10,289 bases of DNA, from assembly GCA_018812885.1 (NCBI GenBank), contig JAHJCW010000113.1, positions 1 through 10,289 of the forward strand, in the 5' to 3' direction. The stretch is from a bacterium. Its GTDB lineage: Bacteria; Fidelibacterota; Marinisomatia; Marinisomatales; JAHJCW01. The position numbers and the translations under genes are program-made. Under the pieces are notes generated by a model. That model did no database searches and had not been told where the DNA came from. It worked only from the letters and a program-made list of their open reading frames with translations. Below are positions 1 through 8,390 of the stretch, piece after piece; positions within the stretch are counted from its first letter, which is position 1; every line of letters starts with the position of its first letter.

Positions 1-6
1 GGTTTT

Positions 7-22
7 ATTGGTTAATTGGTTA
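7..22. repeat. Perfect tandem 8-mer in front of the kinase gene
   Basis: ATTGGTTA occurs twice in direct succession, ending 23 bases before the kinase start codon. It could be a direct-repeat protein-binding site in the promoter or leader, or chance in AT-rich DNA. No convincing -10/-35 or TAnnTTTG element is visible in the 45 bases available, so the promoter probably lies left of the window. Confidence 0.4.
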
Positions 23-45
23 TAGAATTAAGATAAGGTGCTAAA

Positions 46-3000
46 ATGAAGCTCAAAACTAAATCAGAGCTCGAAAAAGAATTGGTAAAGTTACAAAAAC
101 GTGTAATTGATTTGGAAAAATCAGAAACTCAAGGCAAGCTGACAGAGTTGGAGTACATACTGAATACTTCTCCCATTCACATTGCTTCTATTGATATAAA
201 TGGTAAATACACAAGTTGGAACAGGGCATCTGAAGATATATTCGGATTCACGGCTGAGGAAGTAATAGGAAAACTGACACCAAACAGGTTTCATCGTAAT
301 GATAAAGAAGCAAAAGCTGTTATCGATACTGTTGAGAGGGAAGGAAAGTTTGACGATGAGATTACCTTTGTCCATAGAGATGGCTCTGAATTTTCTGCTC
401 ATCTCTTAGTTTCCAAAACAGTCGATTTTTCCGGTAATCATATAGGTTATACAGGTGTGGCAGTGGACATCAGCAAACGCAAGCAAGCAGAGGGAACCCA
501 ATTAGTTCTTTATAATATTGCCGAAGCTGTAAATACCGCTAAAAATCTGGATGAACTATATAAAATAATTCACAAACAACTTGGTACAATTATCGATACA
601 ACAAATTTTTATATAGCAAATTACAATGAAGACACAGGAGAAATAATTGCCCCCTATTTTGTTGATGAAATATTTGATGATAAACCACCTGTTAAATTAC
701 AAGTAAAAGGATTTACAGCATATGTAATCCGAAATAAAAAGTCTTTATTCTTAACTAAGGAAAAATTGAAAAAATTGATCGAGCTTGGTGAAATTGCTGA
801 GCGTGAGTGGAAAAGCAAGATCTGGTTAGGAGTTCCTCTTATAATAGAGAATAAGGTCGTTGGTGCTTTAGCAGTTTTGAGTTATCGGGAAGAATTTCTT
901 TATACAAAAAAAGATTTGTCTCTGCTGGAATTTGTTTCAGACCAGATTGCGATGGTTATCAAGCTCAAGCAGGTGCAAAAAGAGCGTGAGAATCTCTATG
1001 CGAAGTCAGAGGAATCCAGGGAATCCTTATTGAGCATCCTGGAGGATGTTGTTGAAAAGGAACGGACTTTACGAGAAAGCGAGGAAAAATTCCGGATATT
1101 GGTTCAATACTCTCCCCTGGGAATTTTTAAAGCAAATATAAAAGGTAACATCGAAGTTGTAAATCCTTCATTATTGAAAATATTGGGATCTCCTTCTGAA
1201 GAAGAAACGAAAAAAATAAATCTTTTTACATTTCCCCTTCTTGTGAAATCAGGTATCTCGGGGTTTGTAAAGGAGTGTATAAAAAAAGGGGAATCAACAA
1301 ACAGGGAGTTTTTATATCGGTCAAAGTGGGGGAAAGAAGTTAGTATTAACCTTTTTATTACCCCTGTTCAAAATGACCTCGAGCAGTTTATAGGTGTTCA
1401 AGGTATCATTGAGGATATTACCGACCGAAAAAGAGCGGAAGAAAAATATATAGATCAATTAAAAAATATGATTGACCTTGGAATTAGTATGCGTGTGGAA
1501 TTGAAATTAGAAAACCTGCTTCAAAATATCTGTGATATGATTGTCAAATCTTTGGGCTGGCGTCAGGTTATCCTTTCTTTAAGAGATTATAATACCGGAA
1601 CATCAAGACCGGTTGCCGTGGGTGGCTATGATAAAAAAACAGTAAAAGATATTATGTCTAAACCACCGATACCTATAAAGGGAACAGAAAAATTTTTCAG
1701 GGATGAGTTTAAAATAAGCCATTCCTATTATATAGACCATACAAATTGGGAGAAATTGAAGAAATATTCCGCTTTTGTTGTTATTACACCTGTAAGTGAT
1801 TTAGATCCTGGCGGTTGGGATGAACGAGACCTATTGCTAATACCAATTCAAGGAAAACAGAATATTCTGGGATTTATTTCTGTTGATAATCCGGTTAGCG
1901 GTAATAGACCAACAGAAGAAATAATTCAGGCTTTAGAGATATTTGCTGACCAGGCAGCAGTTGCTATTAAGAATGCGCAGTTGTATGAAGAGTTACAAGA
2001 TTCTGAAAAGCGTTTTCAAGATATTGCTGTAAACACAGGTGACTGGATCTGGGAGACTGATGAGAAAGGATGTTATACTTATAGTAGTCCGATCGTTAAA
2101 CAAATTCTCGGTTATGAAAATATAGAAGTCCTCGGCAAACATTTCTATGATTTTTTTGTTCCAGAAGAGCATGTCAAATTGAAAAAAGCTGCTTTAAAAG
2201 AATTTAAACAGAAAAAATACATAAAGGATTTCATCAATCGCAATGTGCATAAGGATGGAAGTATTGTCATTCTGGAAACAAGTGGCATTCCACTTTTAGA
2301 TGATAGCGGAAGTCTTTTAGGATACCGGGGAATTGATCGTGACATCACCGAGCGCAAGCAAACAGAAGAAGCTTTAATAATTAGTGAAGAAAGATATCGT
2401 AAGTTTTTCATGGAAGATATAACAGGTGATTATCTTACTACACGAGAAGGGAAAATAATTGATTGTAATCCTCAATTCTTAAATATATATGGATTTAAAT
2501 CACTTGAACAAGCACAAAAATATGATGCAACTAAATTACATAAGTCGCAAGCTGCGAGAGAAAAATTTATAAAGATACTTGAAAAAAATAAAATATTATA
2601 TGATCATCAGTCAGACCAATATAAGGTCAATGGAGAAAAGATTATCATAAAGGAAAATGTGGTCGGCGAATTTGATGAAGGTGGAAAATTAATAAATATT
2701 AGAGGTTATTTATATGATATCACAGAGCAAGTAAAAGCTGAAAAGGAATTAGTTAAACTATCCATAGCCGTAGAACAAAGTCCTGTATCAATTGTAATCA
2801 CAGATCTAGAGGGAAGAATAGAATATGTAAATCCCACATTTGAAAAGTTGACCGGATATTCCCTTGATGAAGCAATTGGTTTAAAACCGAGTATTTTAAA
2901 ATCCGGTGTTACTTCCGATAGCGAGTACCGTAAACTTTGGGAAACAATTAGTAACGGAAAAGTGTGGGCAGGTGAATTACTTAATAAGAAGAAAAATGGA

Positions 3001-5832
3001 GAACTATACTGGGAATCCGTTACAATTTCACCGGTGAAGGACAAGAAAGGTAAAATAACCAATTATTTAGCAATAAAAGAAGACATCACCGAACAAAAGA
3101 GTAATATTAGTGAGTTAATGGATAGAGAGGAAAAATATAGAACATTAACACAAAATTTAAATATCGGTGTTTACCGAAGCACGCCTGGTATAAATGGTAT
3201 ATTTTTAGAGGCAAATCCGGCATTTTTAAAAATGTTCGGTTTTAGGAATAGAAACGAATTAGAAAGATTTATAGTAGCTGACTTATATTCTGATCCATAT
3301 GCTAGACAAGTAATTGAGGAAAAGCTGAGAGCAAAAGGATTTCTGATGAATGAGGAAATCCAATTAAGAAAAAAAGATGGAACACTTTTCTATGCATCAG
3401 AATCAGCTACCGCTGCTAAAGATGAACTGGGAAAAATTACTCATTATGACGGTATAATCGAAGATATCACCGAACGGAAAGAAACGAGAGAAGATCTTAA
3501 ACAAAGAGAAGAAAAATTCCGGCTTATTTCGGAAATAACCTCAGACGTGCTTTGGGATTGGAATTCAGATTCTCACGAATTAAAATTTAGCGAAAAATTC
3601 CATAAACTTGTTGGCTGTAAGTTAGAAGAAGTAAAAAATAATTACGATTTCTTTGCGAGCTTTATCCATCAGGATGATAGACCTCAATATGATAAGGTAA
3701 TCGACAAAATGCTTACAGCAAATGAAGATAATAATTTTTCCATAGAGTATAGAATTATTCGTAAAGATGGGGAAATTATTTATTTACTCGAACGTGCGAA
3801 CGTTATCCGTGATTCACACGGAAATGCTACTCGAATGGTTGGTGCAATTTCTGATATTACCGAACAGAAGAAAATGCTGGATCAAATAATACAAGAACGG
3901 GATAAATCGCAATTATATCTTGATATTGCAGGAGTAATGTTCCTTGCCCTTAATAGAAATGGAAATATAGTTTTAGCAAACCAAAAAACCTGTGAGATAC
4001 TAGAGGCAGAAGAAAAAGAAATAATCGGTAAAAATTGGTTTGACAACTATATACCAAGCGATATACGGCCACAAGTAAAAGAACTCTTTAATACAATAAT
4101 GAATGGTAAGGGAAAATTTGGCGAATATAATGAAAACGAGATTATTACAAATACCGGTGAAAGACGGTTAATTTCATGGCATAACAGTGTATTGAAAGAT
4201 AAGTCAGGTACAATAATTGGCGTTATTAGTTCAGGATTGGATATTACCGACAGTAGGGCAGCCGAAGAGTTACAAACTAAATTATATGAGATATCACTTT
4301 ATCTTACCGAATCATTAGATATTGATATTGTTTTGAACCGTATGTCCAAACAGGCCAGGACTTTACTTAAATGCAGAGGCGTAATGGTTTATATGTTAGA
4401 GGAAGACAAAAAAACTCTAAATCCGGTTGTAGCGTATGATCCGCCTTATACCAAGCAAATATTAGCCGTAAAAGTAAGTATCGATAATAGTTTAACCGGT
4501 CAGGCAATCAAAGCCAAAACAGGAAAAATATTTAATTATCCTAATAATGTAATAGGAGCATTTCAAATACCCGGTACACCCAAAGAGGATACAGATAATA
4601 TTATAGTTTCACCATTACTAATAGATGGGAAAATTATCGGAGCTTTAACTTTGGTACGATCAGAAATGCCATTTACAAATCACGAGTTGAGCATTGTGAA
4701 TACATTTGCTGCTTACGCTTCTACAGCGATCAAAAATGCCAATAGCCATAATCAACTCCAACATGAGATCACCGAAAGAATGCAGATTCAAGCATTATTA
4801 AAAGAAAGTCACGATCGTTATGAGTCAATATTTGATGGAACAGAAGACGGTATTGTCTATTCAGATTGGAAAGGGAATATACTATCTGTTAATTCAGCGT
4901 TTAGCAAATTAACCGGAATAAAAAGGGATGATATAATAGGGCAAAATGGAATTACTCTTGCTAAACAATTAATACCAAAACAATTTATGCCAGGGATTAC
5001 CCAATTTATTAATAATGTACTAAAAGGAGTTGCTGTACGCGGATTTCCGTTTGAGTATAATAATAAATCTTTAGAGTTACACATTCAGGAGGAAAAAGGC
5101 AAACCCGGGATTACTGTTATGATTAGGGATGTGACAGAGTTGAATAAAACGAAAGGGAAAATAATTTTACACCAAAAAAACCTTCAATCGTTAACTAATG
5201 AACTCACGATGGCAGAGGAAAAAACCAGAAGACGTTTAGCCATTACACTCCACGATAAACTGGGTCAATCTTTAATTTTGGCTAAGTTTAAAATAAATGA
5301 ATTAACCAAGCAAGCCACAGATTCTAAGCATAAGAAAGTAATTAATGAGATTACCTCATTTATTGAAGATGCGATAAATGAATCAAGAAATATCACTTAT
5401 GAATTAAGTCCAACGGTTTTATACGAAATGGGATTGATCTCCGCAATCAGCTGGAAATTGGATGAGATAGAAAAAAGCAAAAAGATTAGGACTTCATTGT
5501 TAGATCAATCTAAGTCGTATGAGATAGGGAAAAGAAAAGAGATAATATTATACAGAACTATCTGCGAACTTTTACAGAATATAATAAAACACGCTAAAGC
5601 AAAAAATGTGAATGTAGCATTCAGACAATTAAAGGATAATTATAGAATAACTGTAAGCGATGACGGTACCGGATTTGATTTGAAAGCGATGAGAGAAAAG
5701 GCAGTAGCACAGAAAAAGTTCGGATTGTTTAGCATAATGGAACGCATTAAATATATTGGTGGAGAAGTGAATATAAATTCCGTATCAAATAAAGGAACCA
5801 AAGTAATTATCGATTTACCAAAAAAGAATTAA
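46..5832 (+). CDS. Giant soluble multi-PAS/GAF sensor histidine kinase (HisKA_3/NarX-DegS type)
   Basis: This 1928-residue kinase should autophosphorylate on histidine in response to cytoplasmic signals and pass the phosphate to the regulator encoded 23 bases downstream. After a short coiled coil (about 1-30), the modules in order are PAS (30-148), GAF (150-310), PAS (340-465), GAF (468-648), six PAS (652-775, 780-900, 902-1020, 1026-1148, 1152-1276, 1284-1407), GAF (1408-1570) and PAS (1588-1700). Most PAS units end in a DIT(E/D)-like signature, for example DITERK at 766 and 1140. The dimerisation/phosphoacceptor helix lies at about 1718-1790 with His-1736 in HDKLGQ. The ATPase has its N box around Asn-1845 (ELLQN), DDGTGFD at 1872-1878 and a GLFSIMERI helix. 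No signal peptide or membrane helix is visible, so it should be cytoplasmic. The ATG is fixed by an in-frame TAA at 34-36 and by AAGGTG five bases upstream. Most relatives have far fewer sensor modules. The signals are unknown. Confidence 0.96.
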   Translation: MKLKTKSELEKELVKLQKRVIDLEKSETQGKLTELEYILNTSPIHIASIDINGKYTSWNRASEDIFGFTAEEVIGKLTPNRFHRNDKEAKAVIDTVEREGKFDDEITFVHRDGSEFSAHLLVSKTVDFSGNHIGYTGVAVDISKRKQAEGTQLVLYNIAEAVNTAKNLDELYKIIHKQLGTIIDTTNFYIANYNEDTGEIIAPYFVDEIFDDKPPVKLQVKGFTAYVIRNKKSLFLTKEKLKKLIELGEIAEREWKSKIWLGVPLIIENKVVGALAVLSYREEFLYTKKDLSLLEFVSDQIAMVIKLKQVQKERENLYAKSEESRESLLSILEDVVEKERTLRESEEKFRILVQYSPLGIFKANIKGNIEVVNPSLLKILGSPSEEETKKINLFTFPLLVKSGISGFVKECIKKGESTNREFLYRSKWGKEVSINLFITPVQNDLEQFIGVQGIIEDITDRKRAEEKYIDQLKNMIDLGISMRVELKLENLLQNICDMIVKSLGWRQVILSLRDYNTGTSRPVAVGGYDKKTVKDIMSKPPIPIKGTEKFFRDEFKISHSYYIDHTNWEKLKKYSAFVVITPVSDLDPGGWDERDLLLIPIQGKQNILGFISVDNPVSGNRPTEEIIQALEIFADQAAVAIKNAQLYEELQDSEKRFQDIAVNTGDWIWETDEKGCYTYSSPIVKQILGYENIEVLGKHFYDFFVPEEHVKLKKAALKEFKQKKYIKDFINRNVHKDGSIVILETSGIPLLDDSGSLLGYRGIDRDITERKQTEEALIISEERYRKFFMEDITGDYLTTREGKIIDCNPQFLNIYGFKSLEQAQKYDATKLHKSQAAREKFIKILEKNKILYDHQSDQYKVNGEKIIIKENVVGEFDEGGKLINIRGYLYDITEQVKAEKELVKLSIAVEQSPVSIVITDLEGRIEYVNPTFEKLTGYSLDEAIGLKPSILKSGVTSDSEYRKLWETISNGKVWAGELLNKKKNGELYWESVTISPVKDKKGKITNYLAIKEDITEQKSNISELMDREEKYRTLTQNLNIGVYRSTPGINGIFLEANPAFLKMFGFRNRNELERFIVADLYSDPYARQVIEEKLRAKGFLMNEEIQLRKKDGTLFYASESATAAKDELGKITHYDGIIEDITERKETREDLKQREEKFRLISEITSDVLWDWNSDSHELKFSEKFHKLVGCKLEEVKNNYDFFASFIHQDDRPQYDKVIDKMLTANEDNNFSIEYRIIRKDGEIIYLLERANVIRDSHGNATRMVGAISDITEQKKMLDQIIQERDKSQLYLDIAGVMFLALNRNGNIVLANQKTCEILEAEEKEIIGKNWFDNYIPSDIRPQVKELFNTIMNGKGKFGEYNENEIITNTGERRLISWHNSVLKDKSGTIIGVISSGLDITDSRAAEELQTKLYEISLYLTESLDIDIVLNRMSKQARTLLKCRGVMVYMLEEDKKTLNPVVAYDPPYTKQILAVKVSIDNSLTGQAIKAKTGKIFNYPNNVIGAFQIPGTPKEDTDNIIVSPLLIDGKIIGALTLVRSEMPFTNHELSIVNTFAAYASTAIKNANSHNQLQHEITERMQIQALLKESHDRYESIFDGTEDGIVYSDWKGNILSVNSAFSKLTGIKRDDIIGQNGITLAKQLIPKQFMPGITQFINNVLKGVAVRGFPFEYNNKSLELHIQEEKGKPGITVMIRDVTELNKTKGKIILHQKNLQSLTNELTMAEEKTRRRLAITLHDKLGQSLILAKFKINELTKQATDSKHKKVINEITSFIEDAINESRNITYELSPTVLYEMGLISAISWKLDEIEKSKKIRTSLLDQSKSYEIGKRKEIILYRTICELLQNIIKHAKAKNVNVAFRQLKDNYRITVSDDGTGFDLKAMREKAVAQKKFGLFSIMERIKYIGGEVNINSVSNKGTKVIIDLPKKN

Positions 5833-5855
5833 TAAGTTTCAGCGAGGATAAAGAT

Positions 5856-6506
5856 ATGATTTCAGTAATTTTAATAGATGACCATGTAATAATGCGAGAT
5901 GGCTTACGACAGCTCTTAGAGGCGGAAAGTGATATTGAGGTTATAGGTGAGGCCAATAATGGCAGGGATGCAGTTAAGTTAGCATTAAAGAAAACTCCCG
6001 ATATTGTTATTATGGATATAGCCATGTCGGATATGAATGGCATTGAAGCCACTCGTCAGATAAATACGGAAAATCCCAAGATCAAGATCATTGCATTATC
6101 GATGCACTCAGAAAGACAGATAGTAGTTGGGATATTGAGAGCAGGAGCTTCGGGTTACTTATTAAAGGATTCGACGAGTATTGAACTTGTAGAAGCGATA
6201 CGGACGGTACATTTAGGGCGTAAATATTTAAGTCAAAAGATATCAGATATTGTACTGCAAGAAATATCAGATGTAAAAAAGGATACTGATGAAATAGGTG
6301 TTGATCTGTTGACCAATCGTGAATGTGAGATATTACAGTTAATTTCAGAGGGTAATTCTACTAAAAGAATCGCCGATGTATTATTTATAAGCCCTAAAAC
6401 TGTAGAATCACATCGAGCAAATATTATGGAGAAATTAAATATTCATAATATACCTGAACTTACTAAATACGCTATTCGAGCTGGTATAACTTCTTTAGAT
6501 AAATAA
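5856..6506 (+). CDS. NarL/FixJ-family response regulator (receiver + LuxR-type HTH)
   Basis: This 216-residue DNA-binding response regulator is the probable phosphotransfer partner of the upstream kinase. The receiver domain (about 2-118) shows the acidic pair Asp-8/Asp-9, the phosphoacceptor Asp-54 in VIMDIAM, the switch Ser-82 in ALSMH and Lys-104 in LLKD. A linker of some 30 residues leads to a LuxR/GerE helix-turn-helix (about 150-212) with LTNRECEIL, then the recognition helix around SPKTVESHRANIMEKL. All key receiver residues are present, so phosphorylation-dependent DNA binding is expected. The start is supported by GAGGA at 5844-5848, seven bases before the ATG. The 23-base gap to the kinase holds no terminator, so the two genes are very likely co-transcribed. 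HisKA_3 kinases typically pair with NarL-type regulators, which agrees with this arrangement. Length is normal for the family. Target genes cannot be deduced from sequence. Confidence 0.96.
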   Translation: MISVILIDDHVIMRDGLRQLLEAESDIEVIGEANNGRDAVKLALKKTPDIVIMDIAMSDMNGIEATRQINTENPKIKIIALSMHSERQIVVGILRAGASGYLLKDSTSIELVEAIRTVHLGRKYLSQKISDIVLQEISDVKKDTDEIGVDLLTNRECEILQLISEGNSTKRIADVLFISPKTVESHRANIMEKLNIHNIPELTKYAIRAGITSLDK

Positions 6507-6525
6507 ATTTTACTGTACAATTAGC

Positions 6526-6579
6526 TAATAGGATATTCTCCTATTAACTAATAGGTTAGGGCACAAGCTCTAACCCTAT
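6526..6579 (+). terminator. Two adjacent hairpins after the regulator gene, likely transcript end
   Basis: The first hairpin pairs TAATAGGA (6526-6533) with TCCTATTA (6539-6546) around a five-base loop: eight perfect pairs. The second pairs ATAGG+TTAGGGC (6551-6562) with GCTCTAA+CCTAT (6567-6579) around the loop ACAA, with one bulged C at 6574 and one G-T pair. They begin 20 bases after the regulator stop codon, where a terminator is expected. There is no run of T after the second stem, so it does not look like a textbook intrinsic terminator. It may instead act as a 3'-end stabiliser, or end transcription with help from Rho. Confidence 0.5.
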
Positions 6580-6590
6580 CTATCCCTACT

Positions 6591-6600
6591 TCCAATTGGA
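6591..6600. promoter_or_regulatory. Perfect 10-bp palindrome, candidate operator
   Basis: TCCAATTGGA reads the same on both strands and lies about a dozen bases upstream of the candidate -33 element of the next gene. That position would suit a dimeric activator or repressor site. It is a short palindrome and can arise by chance, so the call rests on its position only. Confidence 0.25.
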
Positions 6601-6611
6601 TTGCCTCCCGA

Positions 6612-6642
6612 TTGTTGATATGCATCCTGCCGGCTAATTTTG
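6612..6642 (+). promoter_or_regulatory. Candidate Bacteroidota-type promoter for the beta-helix gene
   Basis: TAATTTTG (6635-6642) matches the Bacteroidota -7 consensus TAnnTTTG. Upstream TTG triplets at 6612-6614 and 6615-6617 give spacers of 20 and 17 bases, compatible with the known TTTG/-33 element. Transcription would start near 6649 and leave a leader of about 135 bases. The core contains a GCCGGC palindrome (6629-6634) and is bracketed by the inverted pair ATATGC (6618-6623) and GCATAT (6642-6647), which could hold a regulator. No good sigma-70-type pair with normal spacing was found here. The assignment depends on the organism being Bacteroidota-like. Confidence 0.4.
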
Positions 6643-6784
6643 CATATAAATTAAATACAATATAAATACTGGTGAGCGGGGGAGATTGAATTTAATTGAA
6701 AAAATGTGAGATAAAAGATTTTGGCAGCGGCGGAAATGTTAAAAAGTAAGCTAAATTCACTTAGTAAAATGTCAAGGAATAATT

Positions 6785-8341
6785 ATGAAATATTATAAAA
6801 AAATAATATCTACAGTATTTGTTACTTTGATAATAATTTTACCTTTTTCTCTTAATGCACAATTCTTTTTTCCAATAGAGATGCCTGATTCTACTTCAGT
6901 AACACAACCACTTAATGCTCCAATAGGCAAACCATACGGTGGAGGCGCCGGTTACTTTCCCATCATTACTCCTGAAGAAAGTAATATTGTTATTAATACA
7001 AATGATTTTAATTCTCTTAAAAGTGTATTAGCAAATGCTAGTTTTGGTGATATAGTATATGTTAATGATAATCTACAGATAGAAATCCCTAAAGAAGGTA
7101 CTTTAATAATACCTAATGGTGTTACATTAGCAAGTGGTCGAGGTAGGAATGGTTCTCAGGGAGCATTAGTATTTTCGAACAATTTTTTGGAAACAGATTA
7201 TTTATTTGAATATCCTGCTATTAGTGCTGGTAAAGATGTAGAAATCACAGGACTACGATTACGCGGTCCGGATAGTACATCAAGTTCCACGAATTATGGA
7301 AAACAAGCTGTAGCTATTAAGCAGGAATATTCAATGAACCTTGAAGTGCATAACTGTGAAATTTATAATTGGTATGTATTTGGTATTTATATAATTGAAT
7401 CAAACAATGTCAATATTCATCATAATTATATTCATAATAATCAAAATCCCCATATTGGTTATGGTATTTGTAATAGAAACAAAACAGATACAATAATCTC
7501 ATATAATATATTTAATCGTAATAGACATGATATTGCCGGTGTGAAAAACACTGATATGGAACCGCCATCTTATACTGCACAATACAATTTAATCGGTCCA
7601 GAAAGTTATTCCCATAGATTTGACATGCATGGATGTGGATCTGTTGATCTGTATGGTTGTCCTAATATGTATACGAAAGATGATGCTAGTCCTGAAAACC
7701 TTGCCGGTGGAACTATCAATATCTTAAATAATTATTTTCTTCCTATGAATTATCCTCAGTGGCATTCTGTAGTAATCAGGGGCATACCCAGAGATATGGC
7801 AAATATTATTGGAAATTATTTTCCGAATGATTATATATCTGAGCCGGATTATCCTGTTGTACAGACCTTGATGTGGGGTGATCCTGTCAATTCAGTGTGT
7901 AAGCCAATCGATACTAGTTATGAGTGGAATCTTGCTACTGGCGCTGGAGGTACAAATCCGACGATTAACGGAGAATGTGTCTATAATGGAATATTACAAG
8001 TTGAACCAAATCATATTAATTTAGTTGATAATGTAATAGGGCATCCAATATATATTCGTGTAATAAATTGGGATGTTCAAAGTAGTAACCAAGTATGGAA
8101 AATTGTAGGTCCGGAAATAAAATTTACTAATTTAGATGTTAGTTCATTTGCTTACGGTGATTTTAATAATGATGGAAGAACTGATATATTATATCAGGAT
8201 GATATATCGTGGAGTGGATTAACTGAATGGGAAGCCATTACAGATCAATATAATGTTGATTCTAATCATATAATTGATTTCAATGGTGATGGTGTTGAGG
8301 ATAAACTAAATATTGTGCACCCTAGTACAATATGGCCATAA
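6785..8341 (+). CDS. Secreted right-handed parallel beta-helix protein with C-terminal FG-GAP/VCBS-like loops
   Basis: This 518-residue exported protein probably binds or cleaves a polysaccharide, but no enzyme activity can be assigned. A lysine-rich start and hydrophobic core (about 7-23) form a signal peptide, with likely cleavage after Ala-25 in SLNAQ. A pectate-lyase-like beta-helix follows (about 70-350). It begins with SFGDIVYVNDN and IPNGVTLASGRG, then ITGLRLRGP, and has coil-like repeats such as NNVNIHHNYIHNN, TIISYNIFNRN and INILNNYF. The C-terminal part carries two calcium-loop-like motifs, DFNNDGRTD (459-467) and DFNGDGVED (498-506), as in FG-GAP/VCBS repeats. Cysteines at 191, 229, 284, 292, 372 and 398 could form disulfides. 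I see no type IX secretion C-terminal domain or lipobox, so periplasmic or released are both possible. AAGGA at 6774-6778, six bases before the ATG, supports the start. A catalytic role versus a structural one is open. Confidence 0.85.
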   Translation: MKYYKKIISTVFVTLIIILPFSLNAQFFFPIEMPDSTSVTQPLNAPIGKPYGGGAGYFPIITPEESNIVINTNDFNSLKSVLANASFGDIVYVNDNLQIEIPKEGTLIIPNGVTLASGRGRNGSQGALVFSNNFLETDYLFEYPAISAGKDVEITGLRLRGPDSTSSSTNYGKQAVAIKQEYSMNLEVHNCEIYNWYVFGIYIIESNNVNIHHNYIHNNQNPHIGYGICNRNKTDTIISYNIFNRNRHDIAGVKNTDMEPPSYTAQYNLIGPESYSHRFDMHGCGSVDLYGCPNMYTKDDASPENLAGGTINILNNYFLPMNYPQWHSVVIRGIPRDMANIIGNYFPNDYISEPDYPVVQTLMWGDPVNSVCKPIDTSYEWNLATGAGGTNPTINGECVYNGILQVEPNHINLVDNVIGHPIYIRVINWDVQSSNQVWKIVGPEIKFTNLDVSSFAYGDFNNDGRTDILYQDDISWSGLTEWEAITDQYNVDSNHIIDFNGDGVEDKLNIVHPSTIWP

Positions 8342-8348
8342 TAAGCGT

Positions 8349-8390
8349 AATATTAGTAATAGAGTTAATAATATTGACATAAAACTTTTT
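8349..8390. terminator. Weak AT-only hairpin between convergent genes
   Basis: AATATTA (8349-8355) pairs with TAATATT (8369-8375). After a G/A mismatch, an inner TAA/TTA step closes a TAGAG loop. A five-T run at 8386-8390 follows on the + strand, but about ten bases after the stem. The stem contains no G-C pair, so it is weak. It occupies the only space between the two convergent stop codons and may serve either gene. Confidence 0.3.

Noticed and set aside
121..402. Open frame of 93 codons on the minus strand
   Set aside because: It lies wholly inside the first PAS domain of the kinase, has no recognisable domain, and looks like a shadow of the coding frame.
2145..3062. Two open frames on the minus strand (2145-2411 and 2706-3062)
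   Set aside because: Both are antisense to well-defined PAS domains and show low-complexity Ser/Leu/Phe composition typical of shadow frames.
4857..5084. Open frame of 75 codons on the minus strand
   Set aside because: It is antisense to the last PAS domain, with no domain or supporting context.
46..5832. Recent DNA-level tandem duplication of PAS-coding segments
   Set aside because: The repeated gatatcaccgaa-like stretches only reflect the conserved DITE motif; sequence between them is clearly diverged.
5807..6052. Open frame of 81 codons on the minus strand spanning the kinase-regulator junction
   Set aside because: It is antisense to the kinase end and the receiver domain, rich in Ser and Ile, without any recognisable motif.
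6507..6784. tRNA, small RNA gene or riboswitch in the intergenic gap
   Set aside because: Apart from the two hairpins and short palindromes, no cloverleaf, known aptamer core or second terminator was recognised.
6736..6798. Possible 20-residue leader peptide (starts MLKSKLNSL) overlapping the beta-helix start codon in another frame
   Set aside because: It has only a weak purine-rich stretch upstream and no regulatory codon run, and its overlap with the real start is easily chance.
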